Of a stretch of 64,000 nt of DNA, positions 1 through 9,348 are shown in pieces. The notes beneath the pieces were generated by a model. It saw nothing but the letters and a program-made list of their open reading frames with translations, did not search any database and was not told the origin of the DNA. The stretch's first letter is position 1, and each line of letters begins with the position of its first letter. The translations under genes were made by a program, and so were the position numbers. The DNA comes from Sulfitobacter sp. HGT1 (lineage in GTDB: Bacteria; Pseudomonadota; Alphaproteobacteria; Rhodobacterales; Rhodobacteraceae): assembly GCF_013282155.1 (NCBI RefSeq), contig NZ_BLWI01000012.1:62001-126000 (forward strand), in the 5' to 3' direction.

Positions 1-111
1 GTGCAAAAGCACCACGCAGCGGCCAACACCGGCCTGCGCCAGATCCGACTGGGCGACGGCTGCGCTGCTCAGGGCGAAAAATAAAATAAACGGCGCGGTG
101 ATGATTTTCAT
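1..111 (-). CDS. N-terminus of a secreted protein, truncated by window edge
   Basis: Only the first 37 codons lie in the window. They read from an ATG at 111 on the minus strand: a short basic start (MKI), a hydrophobic stretch (APFILFFALSSA) and an Ala-x-Ala-like end (AAVAQ), which is a typical Sec signal peptide. The mature part begins around SDLAQAG and continues past the left edge. No family can be named. The gene is divergent from the Nudix gene. Confidence 0.6.
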   Translation of the reverse strand, partial: MKIITAPFILFFALSSAAVAQSDLAQAGVGRCVVLLH

Positions 112-182
112 GTGTGACCAGATAGACTGAAATTCCAGCATGTGAAATGCTTTGACAGCACCGATCATTGAAAGAGCATCAA

Positions 183-635
183 ATGGCGAAAAATAGCCCG
201 CGACTGGCGGTACGCGCTGTCTTGCTTCACCAAGGCAGGCTGTTGCTGGTTAACGCATATCCCGACGGCAAAAGCGATCTGATGTGCGCCCCCGGCGGCG
301 GGGTCGAAGTCGGGGCATCCCTTCCCGACAATCTGGCCCGCGAGGTATTTGAGGAAACGGGCCTGCGGATTGATGTGGGCGCGCCCTGTCTGGTGAATGA
401 ATTTCACGATCCGGCAGCCGGCTTTCATCAGGTCGATTTCTATTTCCGCTGCACGGTTATCGGGTCAGCCGAGCTTGCCCCCGAGTGGCAGGATGTTGAG
501 AATATCGTGACAGACCGGCGGTGGGTGACCCAAGACCAGATGGCGCAGCTGCGGGTCAAACCCGACAGCTTGATCAAGATTGCGTTCGACGAAGCCCCGA
601 TCAGCTATGACCCGCTTGAGCTGATCGTGCGCTGA
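183..635 (+). CDS. Nudix hydrolase
   Basis: A 150-residue Nudix-fold protein that would hydrolyse a nucleoside diphosphate linked to another group; the substrate cannot be read from the sequence. The Nudix box lies at residues 39-61 and ends in REVFEETGL, keeping the metal-binding RE-x-x-EE core, but the first Glu of the box (position 45) is Ala. The ATG at 183 is chosen over an in-frame TTG at 168 because AAAGAG sits six bases upstream of it. Its last 35 bases overlap the 3' end of the convergent EamA gene. It stands alone as a transcription unit. Confidence 0.85.
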   Translation: MAKNSPRLAVRAVLLHQGRLLLVNAYPDGKSDLMCAPGGGVEVGASLPDNLAREVFEETGLRIDVGAPCLVNEFHDPAAGFHQVDFYFRCTVIGSAELAPEWQDVENIVTDRRWVTQDQMAQLRVKPDSLIKIAFDEAPISYDPLELIVR

Positions 636-1449
636 CCGCCAACCCGATGCCCCCAAGGACAAGAACGGTCGCCAAGATGACCTTGAGGCCCAGCGGTTCG
701 GCCAGAACAGCAGCCCCCGCCACAATCGCGATCACGGGCACAGACAGTTGCACGACAGCCGCGGTGGATTGCATCAGCTTCGGCAAGACCGCGTACCATA
801 ACGCATATCCCAGCCCCGATGTCACAGCACCGCACAGCATGCCGACCATCAGCCCCGTGGGGGTGTAAAACGACGGCTGCACAAGCATCAACAACGCAAC
901 AACGGGCGCGCAGATCAAGAAGTTGCCAGCGGTATTGGCCAGCGGATCATCCGACCCTTTGCCGATAATCGTATAGGCGGCCCAGCCCAGACCGGCAGCA
1001 ATCATCAGCGCCGCACCGATGGGATCAACCTGTACCCCGGCACCGGGCCACAACACCAGCACCAACCCGCCAAAGGCCACGGCCGCGCCGATCATCTTGC
1101 GCGGTGTCGGCGTGACCCCGAACGCGGCCCCGTGGGCAAACATCGCAATCTGCACCACACCAAACAGGATCAAGGCCCCCAGCCCCGCATCCAGCGTCAG
1201 ATAGGCCAGTGAAAACCCGATGATATAAACCGCCAGCGTCAGCGCGCCAAAGGCACGTTCCCGGCTGAAAACCTGCAAACACCTGCCGCGCAGCCACAAG
1301 AACAGACACAGCATCGCAGCACCCGACACGACCCGCACCACGGCGAATCCGGTGGGGTCGATATGCCCGCCCGCAATGGCAAAGCGGGTCAAAACGGAAT
1401 TCGCAGCAAAGGCGATCATCACAAGGGCGGTCAAAAGGAAAATACGCAT
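601..1449 (-). CDS. EamA/DMT-family transporter
   Basis: A 282-residue inner-membrane protein made almost entirely of hydrophobic helices, about ten, arranged as two five-helix EamA repeats. The N-terminus (FAANSVLTRFAIAGG) resembles the first EamA helix with its conserved N and R. Members export or exchange small metabolites or amino acids; the substrate is not predictable here. The ATG at 1449 begins a normal-length family member. The gene lies downstream of groEL on the same strand but is separated from it by a strong terminator, so it probably has its own promoter. Its 3' end overlaps the convergent Nudix gene by 35 bases. Confidence 0.85.
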   Translation of the reverse strand: MRIFLLTALVMIAFAANSVLTRFAIAGGHIDPTGFAVVRVVSGAAMLCLFLWLRGRCLQVFSRERAFGALTLAVYIIGFSLAYLTLDAGLGALILFGVVQIAMFAHGAAFGVTPTPRKMIGAAVAFGGLVLVLWPGAGVQVDPIGAALMIAAGLGWAAYTIIGKGSDDPLANTAGNFLICAPVVALLMLVQPSFYTPTGLMVGMLCGAVTSGLGYALWYAVLPKLMQSTAAVVQLSVPVIAIVAGAAVLAEPLGLKVILATVLVLGGIGLAVSARSAQAGHS

Positions 1450-1487
1450 GTCGACTGCTTAGGCCAGCCGCGTGGGGCGTGCCAACG

Positions 1488-1518
1488 AAAAAGGGGCACA
1501 CCAAAAGATGCACCCCTT
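1488..1518 (-). terminator. Rho-independent terminator of groESL
   Basis: Read on the minus strand, AAGGGGTGCA pairs with TGTGCCCCTT across an eight-base loop (ten pairs including two G-U), followed directly by a run of five T. It lies about 40 bases beyond the groEL stop codon and separates groEL from the EamA gene. Confidence 0.8.
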
Positions 1519-1558
1519 AATTCTGTCAGCGAAGGGTTCTAGAACCCTACGGCGTGAT

Positions 1559-3232
<1,674 letters not shown>

Positions 3233-3277
3233 TCAGCGTATCTTGGGTGGGGCGCTAGGCCCCCGGCTGTCCTGAAA

Positions 3278-3565
3278 TCAGGACAGGATCCCCATGATGT
3301 CGCTTTCTTTCATCATCAGAAGCTCTTCGCCGTCGAGCGTGACTTCGGTGCCGGACCATTTGCCGAACAGAACTTTGTCACCGGCTTTTACAGCCATCTC
3401 GATCAGCTCACCGCTGTCTTTGCGTGCGCCTTCGCCACAAGCAACGATTTCGCCTTCAGCTGGCTTTTCTTTTGCGGAATCAGGGATGATCAAGCCACCC
3501 TTGGTTTTTTCTTCGCTTTCGGTGCGACGCACCAACACGCGGTCGTGAAGCGGTTTTAATGCCAT
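3278..3565 (-). CDS. groES: Co-chaperonin GroES (Hsp10)
   Basis: A 95-residue co-chaperonin that caps the GroEL ring as a heptamer. It starts [14 protein letters not shown], contains the mobile loop ([18 protein letters not shown]) and ends with the conserved region [11 protein letters not shown] and a Met/Asp-rich tail (SDIMGILS). It is the first gene of the groESL operon. A perfect CIRCE inverted repeat lies 66 bases upstream of the start, so transcription is expected to be repressed by HrcA and relieved by heat or unfolded-protein load. Confidence 0.98.
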   Translation of the reverse strand: MALKPLHDRVLVRRTESEEKTKGGLIIPDSAKEKPAEGEIVACGEGARKDSGELIEMAVKAGDKVLFGKWSGTEVTLDGEELLMMKESDIMGILS

Positions 3566-3631
3566 CTTTCAGCTCCTTAAGGCTCAAAGTTATTCTCCCA
3601 AGCCACGTTCCCCCGTGCGGGGAAGCGGCCA

Positions 3632-3658
3632 TTAGCACTCAGTACCCTCGAGTGCTAA
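3632..3658. promoter_or_regulatory. CIRCE operator (HrcA binding site)
   Basis: TTAGCACTC, nine spacer bases, then GAGTGCTAA: an exact match to the consensus controlling inverted repeat of chaperone expression. It lies at the expected transcription start of groES. The family regulator is HrcA, whose gene is not in this window. Confidence 0.97.
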
Positions 3659-3665
3659 CGACGTT

Positions 3666-3694
3666 TAGCTAAGGATGTCCCCTGCCCTAGTCAA
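3666..3694 (-). promoter_or_regulatory. Probable groESL promoter
   Basis: On the minus strand TTGACT (3694-3689) is followed after 17 bases by TAGCTA (3671-3666), with the CIRCE element directly downstream. The -10 match to the sigma-70 consensus is weak. The hexamer region also reads CCTTAGCTA, somewhat like alphaproteobacterial RpoH -10 elements, so dual heat-shock control is possible but not shown. Confidence 0.55.
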
Positions 3695-3740
3695 CCATTG
3701 TATCGCGAAAAATTTAAACAGTCAGAACCACAGGCCAAAA

Positions 3741-4427
3741 TCAGCCGGTCCCCAGGACCCGTGCGCTGGTTTCCACGGCCTGGGCCCCTTCGGCCGTGAT
3801 GCCATATATGCCTTTTTCGATTTTTTCGAACCAGCCATAGTGATTGTCGCGCATCATTGCGGTTGCGCGCACCACTTCGGTCTCGCGGGCCACATCCGCG
3901 CCTTTGCTGGCACCGGCCTCGAACAGGTAAACCGCCAGCTTCAGCGCGTCCTGGCGATAGGTTGTGATCAACCCCGCCCGCGTTTGCCCGCCATCGTTGG
4001 GGTCGCCCTGACGGCGCGCGAATTCACGCAACAAAGACGCCTTGCGTTTCACGTTCTTGCGCGGCGCATAGGGCCCCGGATCGCAATGCACCGACACCAG
4101 CCCGTCCGAAAGCCGCACCGTCATCAGCCCCAGCCCCAACCGCCGCGCCAGCACGGTGTTCGCCTTGACCGCTTTGTAAAACGGCTTGCCCGGCTTATGC
4201 ACCACGGCCAGATAGACGTCATCGCTGACCTTCAACCGTTCAACACATTGATGAAACAACGCCAGCGAAAACCCCAGCTTCAGTTCCACCACCACCGGCG
4301 GTTCTTCGCCGCGGATCGCCACCACATCCGCGGCCCCGACTTCGGCTTTCACCACATATCCCTGATCCTCGAGAAAGGATTTCACAGGCGGGTACAGATC
4401 GGTTTCGCGTGGGCTGTTCATAGCCAT
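3741..4427 (-). CDS. DUF2161 family protein, nuclease-like fold
   Basis: A 228-residue conserved protein that I recognise as the DUF2161 family. The N-terminal part carries the spacing of a PD-(D/E)XK nuclease core: an early ETDLYPPVKSFLE helix, then AADVVAI with the candidate metal Asp, then VVVELKL with the E-x-K pair. The C-terminal part looks like a winged helix (YGWFEKIEKGIYGITAEG). No substrate is known to me; the nuclease role is inference from the motif pattern. No signal peptide or membrane segment is present. It stands alone, convergent with nothing and divergent from ppaC. Confidence 0.75.
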   Translation of the reverse strand: MAMNSPRETDLYPPVKSFLEDQGYVVKAEVGAADVVAIRGEEPPVVVELKLGFSLALFHQCVERLKVSDDVYLAVVHKPGKPFYKAVKANTVLARRLGLGLMTVRLSDGLVSVHCDPGPYAPRKNVKRKASLLREFARRQGDPNDGGQTRAGLITTYRQDALKLAVYLFEAGASKGADVARETEVVRATAMMRDNHYGWFEKIEKGIYGITAEGAQAVETSARVLGTG

Positions 4428-4554
4428 TAGCTAACAGCAATGCCCCCGTCCTGAGAACCCCCAAGACACCCGCGATGTTCAAGGTGGTGACAAGTGCCGC
4501 ACTGCCCCCTATAAGGCGCGAAAATCCAACCCTCCCCTTTGCAGGAAACCGCAT

Positions 4555-5475
4555 ATGACAACGCTTGTTTTTGGCCATAAATCCCCCGACACCGACAGCA
4601 CCGGCAGCCCGATCATCTGGGCCTGGTACCTGAACCAGATCGCAGGTGTCGATGCCGCCCCCGCCCTGCTGGGTGAACCCAACACCGAAGCGCTGTTCAT
4701 GCTAGACCACTGGAAGCTGGACAAACCGCAGATCATTTCGAGCGTCGAAGCCGACCAGCCCGTCGTGATCGTCGACACCAACAACCCTGCCGAACTGCCC
4801 GACAACATCAATGACGCGGACATCAAGGCGATCATCGACCACCACAAACTGGTCGGCGGCCTGGAAACCAAAGGCCCGATCCACATCGTGATGGAGCCGT
4901 TGGCCTGTACCGCCACGATCATGTACAAACTGATCGGCGATGACATGGCGCAGATGCCCACCAACATCAAAGGCGCGATGCTGACCTGTATCCTGTCCGA
5001 CACGCTGGAATTCCGCAGCCCGACCACAACCCCAGAAGACACCGCAATCGCCCATGCACTGGCCAAAGATCTGGGCATCGACATTGCCGATTACGCCGCA
5101 CAAATGTTCGCTGCAAAATCCGACGTGTCGTCGTTCTCCGAAGCGGAACTGCTGCGCATGGACAGCAAGGAATACGAAGTCGGCGGCAAGCAATTCCGCG
5201 TTTCGGTTCTGGAAACCACATCGCCCAAGACCGTGCTGGACCGCAAAGACGCGCTGATGGCCGCCATGCCCGGCGTGGCAACCGAGGACGGTGCCGATCA
5301 GGTGCTGCTGTTCGTGGTCGATATCCTGAACGAAGAAGCCACAATGCTGATCCCCAACGATCTGACAAAATCCGTGGCCGAGAAAAGCTTTGGCGCGACA
5401 GTTACCGGCGACACGGTCGTGCTGCCCGGCATCATGAGCCGCAAAAAGCAGATCATTCCAAACCTGAAAGTCTGA
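4555..5475 (+). CDS. ppaC: Manganese-dependent inorganic pyrophosphatase
   Basis: A 306-residue family II (DHH-type) pyrophosphatase that hydrolyses PPi to two phosphates in the cytosol. Metal ligands are visible as H8/D12/D14 in GHKSPDTDS, D74 in VDTNN and D95-H96-H97 in IDHHK; the phosphate-binding signature SRKKQ is at residues 295-299 near the C-terminus. The ATG at 4555 has AGGA upstream. It is monocistronic and followed by a strong terminator. A family II enzyme instead of the hexameric Ppa type is less common but not rare in alphaproteobacteria. Confidence 0.95.
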   Translation: MTTLVFGHKSPDTDSTGSPIIWAWYLNQIAGVDAAPALLGEPNTEALFMLDHWKLDKPQIISSVEADQPVVIVDTNNPAELPDNINDADIKAIIDHHKLVGGLETKGPIHIVMEPLACTATIMYKLIGDDMAQMPTNIKGAMLTCILSDTLEFRSPTTTPEDTAIAHALAKDLGIDIADYAAQMFAAKSDVSSFSEAELLRMDSKEYEVGGKQFRVSVLETTSPKTVLDRKDALMAAMPGVATEDGADQVLLFVVDILNEEATMLIPNDLTKSVAEKSFGATVTGDTVVLPGIMSRKKQIIPNLKV

Positions 5476-5506
5476 TCCAGCCAAGCTTCGGCATGGTAGG
5501 AAACGC

Positions 5507-5540
5507 AAAAGGCCCCCTTTCGATAAAGGGGGCCTTTTTT
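5507..5540. terminator. Bidirectional terminator between ppaC and the AhpD-like gene
   Basis: AAAAGGCCCCCTTT, a CGAT tetraloop and AAAGGGGGCCTTTTTT form a nearly perfect hairpin with a T run on the plus strand and an A run on the other side, so it can serve both convergent genes. Confidence 0.92.
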
Positions 5541-5569
5541 CATTTCGACGCACTGCAAGGGTGCTGCGC

Positions 5570-6136
5570 TCAGACCTTCAACGGTGTATCGCTGCGGTCC
5601 CAGGCAAGGGGTTTGAACACCTCGTCGACGGGTGTTTGTGCGACGTGGTTCACGTAGTTGGACATGGTTTTCTGAGCCATCCCCAAGATCACATCCAGCA
5701 CAGCGCTGTGGCCGTAACCTGCACCAAAGAACGCCTGCATTTGTGCGTCAGTCACGTTGCCGCGGTCGCGGACCATCTGCACGGTAAAGCAGCGCAGCGC
5801 TTCCAGCTTAGGCGTGGGCAGCGGGGTTTCATTGCGCAACGCCTCGGAGATTTCCTCGGATACTTTCATCATTTTCGCGATGCCGGTGTGGGCAGGAACG
5901 CAATAGTGACATTCGTTTTCGACGTTAATCGCCTGCCAGACCACGGTCAGTTCCTCGGCGTCGAAATCCGTCTCGGTGAACAGCTTGTGCAGCACCTGAT
6001 AGCCCTCATAGGCCTGCGGGCTTTCGGCCAGAACCTTGTGCAAACCGGGCAAACGGCCAAACGCCTTTTGCGATTTTTCCAGCAGCGGCTTGGACGCTTC
6101 GGGCGCGGAATCAAGATCGTGGGACGGGAAAGTCAT
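5570..6136 (-). CDS. Carboxymuconolactone decarboxylase/AhpD-like protein
   Basis: A 188-residue alkylhydroperoxidase-D-like protein. The redox motif C76-x-x-C79-x-x-x-H83 is seen in NECHYCVPAHTGIA, which in AhpD relatives supports thiol peroxidase or carrier activity. The ATG at 6136 has AAGGA upstream and is of normal length for the family. It is transcribed divergently from a TetR-family gene, and two palindromes lie between them, so repression by that regulator in response to an electrophile or oxidant is a reasonable inference. The physiological substrate is unknown. Confidence 0.85.
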   Translation of the reverse strand: MTFPSHDLDSAPEASKPLLEKSQKAFGRLPGLHKVLAESPQAYEGYQVLHKLFTETDFDAEELTVVWQAINVENECHYCVPAHTGIAKMMKVSEEISEALRNETPLPTPKLEALRCFTVQMVRDRGNVTDAQMQAFFGAGYGHSAVLDVILGMAQKTMSNYVNHVAQTPVDEVFKPLAWDRSDTPLKV

Positions 6137-6181
6137 CTGGGCATCCTTTAATTTATGTCTGTACCCTCGGTTTAGGCTTTA

Positions 6182-6221
6182 TTGAGCGATCGCTCAAGTA
6201 TATAATTGAGTGACCGTTCAA
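6182..6221. promoter_or_regulatory. Twin palindromic operators for the TetR regulator
   Basis: Two 16-base palindromes sit in the divergent intergenic region: TTGAGCGATCGCTCAA (6182-6197, perfect) and TTGAGTGACCGTTCAA (6206-6221, same outer arms). Their centres are 24 bases apart. They are typical in size and symmetry for TetR-family dimers. Their binding by the adjacent regulator is inference. Confidence 0.8.
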
Positions 6222-6235
6222 GATCAGGTGATCCA

Positions 6236-6808
6236 ATGCCCCGCAAACCCAACTATGACCGCAACGACCTGATCGACCGCGCCCGCGATCTGTTTTGGCA
6301 GCGCGGGTGGGCGGGCACGTCGCTAAAGGATCTTGAGGCGTCCCTGAAAATGAAACCCGGCAGTTTCTATGCCGCCTTCGGGTCGAAAGACGCGTTGTTC
6401 GAACTGGCCCTTGAACGATACGCTACAGACGGGGCCGAACGCTTGAGGGCGCTGGCCAGCGAGTTCGGCCCCCTGAACGCGCTGCAACGCTTTCCGAAAA
6501 TGGCCATCGGCAATGATAATGCCCCCGCCAAAGCATGTATGCTATCGAAAACCCTGCTTGAACTTCAGGCGCACAGGCACCCCTTGGCGCAAAAGGCCAA
6601 CGAACATCTTTTGAAGATGGAGCAGCTTTTTGCGGAGCTGTTCGCGCAAGCACAGGCCGCAGGTGACATCGGCGCGGCGCACGATCCGCACAGCCTGGCC
6701 CGCAGGTATCAATCCGATGTGCTGGGGCTGCGCGTGTCGGCCGAACGCGAAGGCGTGGATGCCGATGCCATCGCGGTTGAGATCGCTGAAAATCTGGCCA
6801 AGCTCTAG
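6236..6808 (+). CDS. TetR/AcrR-family transcriptional regulator
   Basis: A 190-residue one-component repressor. The N-terminal helix-turn-helix is clear at about residues 10-50 (LIDRARDLFWQRGW, then [25 protein letters not shown]), followed by a helical ligand-binding domain. The ATG at 6236 is preferred, with AGGTG six bases upstream; an in-frame TTG at 6206 lies inside the second operator and is unlikely. It is divergent from the AhpD-like gene, with two palindromes between them that probably give autoregulation and control of the neighbour. Confidence 0.92.
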   Translation: MPRKPNYDRNDLIDRARDLFWQRGWAGTSLKDLEASLKMKPGSFYAAFGSKDALFELALERYATDGAERLRALASEFGPLNALQRFPKMAIGNDNAPAKACMLSKTLLELQAHRHPLAQKANEHLLKMEQLFAELFAQAQAAGDIGAAHDPHSLARRYQSDVLGLRVSAEREGVDADAIAVEIAENLAKL

Positions 6809-6892
6809 CCGCTGACCCCGCGCAGGTTGTTGCCCCGCCTTGGGATGTATGCTTTCTGCGGGGGAAACCCATTGCAGATCGGACCGCCGCCC

Positions 6893-7765
6893 ATGACCCA
6901 AATTATCAACAACCTTTTCGAAATCTCGGACCGGTATGAAGCGTTGTTTGTCGATCTTTGGGGCTGCGTCCATGACGGGGTCAAGGCCCTGCCCGATGCG
7001 GTCACTGCCCTGCAAGCCTATCGCAAGACCGGCGGCAAGGTGATCCTGGTCACCAACTCCCCCCGCCCCCGCGCGGGCGTGAAAAAGCAGCTGACCCATT
7101 TCGGCGTGCCGGAAGACGCATGGGACGACATCGCGACCTCGGGCGATTCTGCGCGGTCGGCGATGTATCGCGGCACAGTGGGCAGCAATGTCTGGCATCT
7201 TGGCCCGCCCAGCGACAAAAATTTCTTTGACCCCATCGCCATCATCGAAGACCCGATTGAAATTACCAAGGTCGATCTGAACGATGCAGAAGGGATCGTT
7301 TGCACCGGACCGTTTGATCCGATGGACGACCCAAGCGTGTTGCGCCCGCAGCTGCTGCTGGCCAAGCAAAAAGGCCTGAAACTGCTGTGCGCGAACCCCG
7401 ATATCGTGGTCGATCGGGGCGGCGTGCGTGAATGGTGCGCGGGGGCGGTTGCGGCACTTTATACGGAAATGGGTGGCGAAAGCCTGTATTTCGGCAAACC
7501 GCATCCCCCCATCTATGATCTGGCGCGGCGGCGGCTTTTTGCTGTGGCCGGTGACATCGCCGACAGCGATATTCTGGCCATCGGCGACGGAGCCCAAACC
7601 GACGTCAAGGGCGCGATGGGCGAGGATATCGATTCGCTCTTTATCTCGGGCGGGCTGGCCGCGGACGAGACCAAAACAACGACACAGCCCGAGCCTGAAG
7701 CGCTAAATCATTACCTCGAACAGGAAATGTCGTCGCCAACCTATACCATAGGACACCTGCGCTGA
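6893..7765 (+). CDS. HAD superfamily class IIA hydrolase (TIGR01459-like)
   Basis: A 290-residue NagD-like phosphatase. Motif I is FVDLWGCVHDG (nucleophile D21; the usual second Asp of DxD is Trp23, which I recall as usual for this subfamily), motif II is LVTNSPRPR, motif III has the Lys in YFGKPHPPIYD and motif IV is IGDGAQTDVKGA. The ATG at 6893 is chosen because the family begins with TQIINNL; the open frame upstream has no matching conserved sequence. The substrate is unknown. It sits alone between the TetR and MaoC genes. Confidence 0.88.
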   Translation: MTQIINNLFEISDRYEALFVDLWGCVHDGVKALPDAVTALQAYRKTGGKVILVTNSPRPRAGVKKQLTHFGVPEDAWDDIATSGDSARSAMYRGTVGSNVWHLGPPSDKNFFDPIAIIEDPIEITKVDLNDAEGIVCTGPFDPMDDPSVLRPQLLLAKQKGLKLLCANPDIVVDRGGVREWCAGAVAALYTEMGGESLYFGKPHPPIYDLARRRLFAVAGDIADSDILAIGDGAQTDVKGAMGEDIDSLFISGGLAADETKTTTQPEPEALNHYLEQEMSSPTYTIGHLR

Positions 7766-7796
7766 CCCATTTTTCGCTTGCTTTTCTGCGCCTGCA

Positions 7797-7844
7797 AAGT
7801 AATTAAGTGTCTCAAACGCCTTCGGGCGCGTCACTTTATTACTT
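7797..7844. promoter_or_regulatory. Long hairpin in the leader of the MaoC gene
   Basis: AAGTAATTAAGTG (7797-7809) pairs with CACTTTATTACTT (7832-7844) at 12 of 13 positions; the enclosed loop holds a second small hairpin, CGCC-TTCG-GGCG. It ends 12 bases before the MaoC start codon. It may be a terminator for the HAD gene or a leader element; there is no clean T run. Confidence 0.5.
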
Positions 7845-7856
7845 GAAGGGTGTAGC

Positions 7857-8300
7857 ATGTTGGATAACCTTCCGCGCGGAACGATCTGTATCGAAGATAT
7901 CGAAATGGGCATGTCCCGCTATCTGCAAAAGGTCGTGACAGACGAAGACATCGAAATGTTCGCACAGATTTCAACCGACCGGAATCCGGTACATCTGGAT
8001 GACGACTATGCCCGCGACACGATTTTCGAAGGGCGCATCGCCCATGGCATGCTGACCGCCGGCCTGATCTCGGCCGTGATCGGAGAGCAGCTGCCCGGTC
8101 ATGGCACGGTCTATATGGGCCAGTCGCTCAAGTTTCTGGCCCCCGTGCGCCCCGGCGACATGGTCTATGCCGAGGTCAAGGTGATCGACATTGATTTTGC
8201 AAAGCGCCGCGTGCGGCTGGAATGCCATTGCGCTGTCGAGGGTAAGAAAGTGCTGATCGGTGAAGCCACGGTTCTGGCACCTTCGCGCAAGTTCGACTGA
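7857..8300 (+). CDS. MaoC-family (R)-specific enoyl-CoA hydratase
   Basis: A 147-residue single hot-dog domain. The catalytic pair D41/H46 is present in STDRNPVHLDDDYA and is followed by the GRIAHGML helix, matching PhaJ-type enoyl-CoA hydratases that add water to trans-2-enoyl-CoA. These can feed beta-oxidation intermediates into polyhydroxyalkanoate synthesis, and phaAB occur elsewhere in the window, but a direct link is not shown. The ATG at 7857 has GAAGGG six bases upstream. The gene is preceded by a hairpin and followed by a GC-rich repeat. Confidence 0.88.
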   Translation: MLDNLPRGTICIEDIEMGMSRYLQKVVTDEDIEMFAQISTDRNPVHLDDDYARDTIFEGRIAHGMLTAGLISAVIGEQLPGHGTVYMGQSLKFLAPVRPGDMVYAEVKVIDIDFAKRRVRLECHCAVEGKKVLIGEATVLAPSRKFD

Positions 8301-8302
8301 AT

Positions 8303-8369
8303 CCCCCACATAAGCGCCAAGTGGGGGCCAGCCCCCACGCCCCCGGGATATTTTTGAGCCAGAGAAGGT
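8303..8369. repeat. GC-rich REP-like hairpin element before ribF
   Basis: GTGGGGGC-CA-GCCCCCAC (8321-8338) is a perfect hairpin followed by GCCCCCGGGATATTTTTGAG. I recognise the CCCGGGATATTTTT ending as a frequent extragenic element and terminator of Roseobacter-group genomes (memory, not searched). A further CCCCCAC at 8303-8309 can pair with the same GTGGGGG arm, so two exclusive hairpins are possible. It probably ends the MaoC transcript. Confidence 0.6.
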
Positions 8370-8415
8370 GGGGCGCTGCTTGTCAGTCGGGTCAGACGGG
8401 GCTACGACCTAGCCC

Positions 8416-9348
8416 ATGGACATCATTCGAGATTATCAGTTTGTAAATGCGTCCGATCGCGGGGCCTCGGTTGCCATCGGAAACTTTGACGGGGTGCATT
8501 TGGGGCATCGGTCGGTTATCGATCTGGCGCGCAGTGCCCAGCCGGACGCGCCTTTGGGTATTGTTACCTTTGAGCCGCATCCGCGCGAGTTTTTTGCGCC
8601 CACCGCACCGCCTTTTCGGCTGATGGGGGCCGAAGCACGGGCGCATCAGCTGGAAAAGCTGGGCGTTCAGAAATTATACGAATTGCAGTTTGATGCCGCG
8701 CTGTCGGGCCTGAGCCCGCGCGGGTTTGCCAAAGACGTGTTGGTTGACGGATTGGGCCTGCGTCACGTGGTGATTGGTGCCGATTTCTGCTTTGGCAAAA
8801 AGCGGGCCGGCACGGCTGAGATGTTGGCCGGTTTCGGGGCTGAAATGGGGTTTGGCGTCACCATCGCCCCCTTGATGGCCAAGGGCGAAAGCACCGTGTC
8901 GTCGACGGCGATCCGCGCCGCGCTATCGCAAGGAAAACCGCGCGACGCCGCCGGGATGCTGGGCCATTGGCACCGTGTCGAGGGGCCGATCCTGCACGGT
9001 GAGAAACGCGGCCGCGAATTGGGGTATCCCACGGCGAATATGTCGATTGACGGCCTGCATCCGCCCGCTTTCGGGGTCTATGCCGTGCTGGTCGATGTGC
9101 TGGAAGGCCCCCAGGCCGGGCGCTATCACGGGGTGGCCAGCCTTGGGGTCCGACCGATGTTTGGTGAGAACAAAGCCAACCTTGAGACGTTTATCTTTGA
9201 TTTCAAAGGCGATCTTTATGGCAAGCATCTTTCGGTCGCACTGGTTGACTATCTGCGCGGCGAGGAAAAATTTGACGGGTTGGATGCGTTGATTGCGCAG
9301 ATGGATGCCGACAGTGCGCAGGCGCGTGCACTTCTGGCCGCGCTATGA
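8416..9348 (+). CDS. ribF: Bifunctional riboflavin kinase/FAD synthetase
   Basis: A 310-residue enzyme that phosphorylates riboflavin to FMN and adenylates FMN to FAD. The N-terminal adenylyltransferase domain has GNFDGVHLGH (residues 22-31); the C-terminal kinase domain has GRELGYPTANM. It is of normal length. It is first in a run ribF-ycgN-ltaE in which each gene overlaps the next by one to four bases. No FMN riboswitch is visible upstream; the leader instead holds the GC-rich hairpin element. Confidence 0.96.
   Translation: MDIIRDYQFVNASDRGASVAIGNFDGVHLGHRSVIDLARSAQPDAPLGIVTFEPHPREFFAPTAPPFRLMGAEARAHQLEKLGVQKLYELQFDAALSGLSPRGFAKDVLVDGLGLRHVVIGADFCFGKKRAGTAEMLAGFGAEMGFGVTIAPLMAKGESTVSSTAIRAALSQGKPRDAAGMLGHWHRVEGPILHGEKRGRELGYPTANMSIDGLHPPAFGVYAVLVDVLEGPQAGRYHGVASLGVRPMFGENKANLETFIFDFKGDLYGKHLSVALVDYLRGEEKFDGLDALIAQMDADSAQARALLAAL

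Noticed and set aside
1533-1548. Perfect palindrome AGGGTTCTAGAACCCT next to the groEL stop as terminator
   Set aside because: It has no loop and no T run; a proper hairpin with five T follows at 1488-1518.
8303-8369. FMN riboswitch upstream of ribF
   Set aside because: The leader is too short and lacks the conserved RFN junction sequences; only simple GC hairpins are seen.
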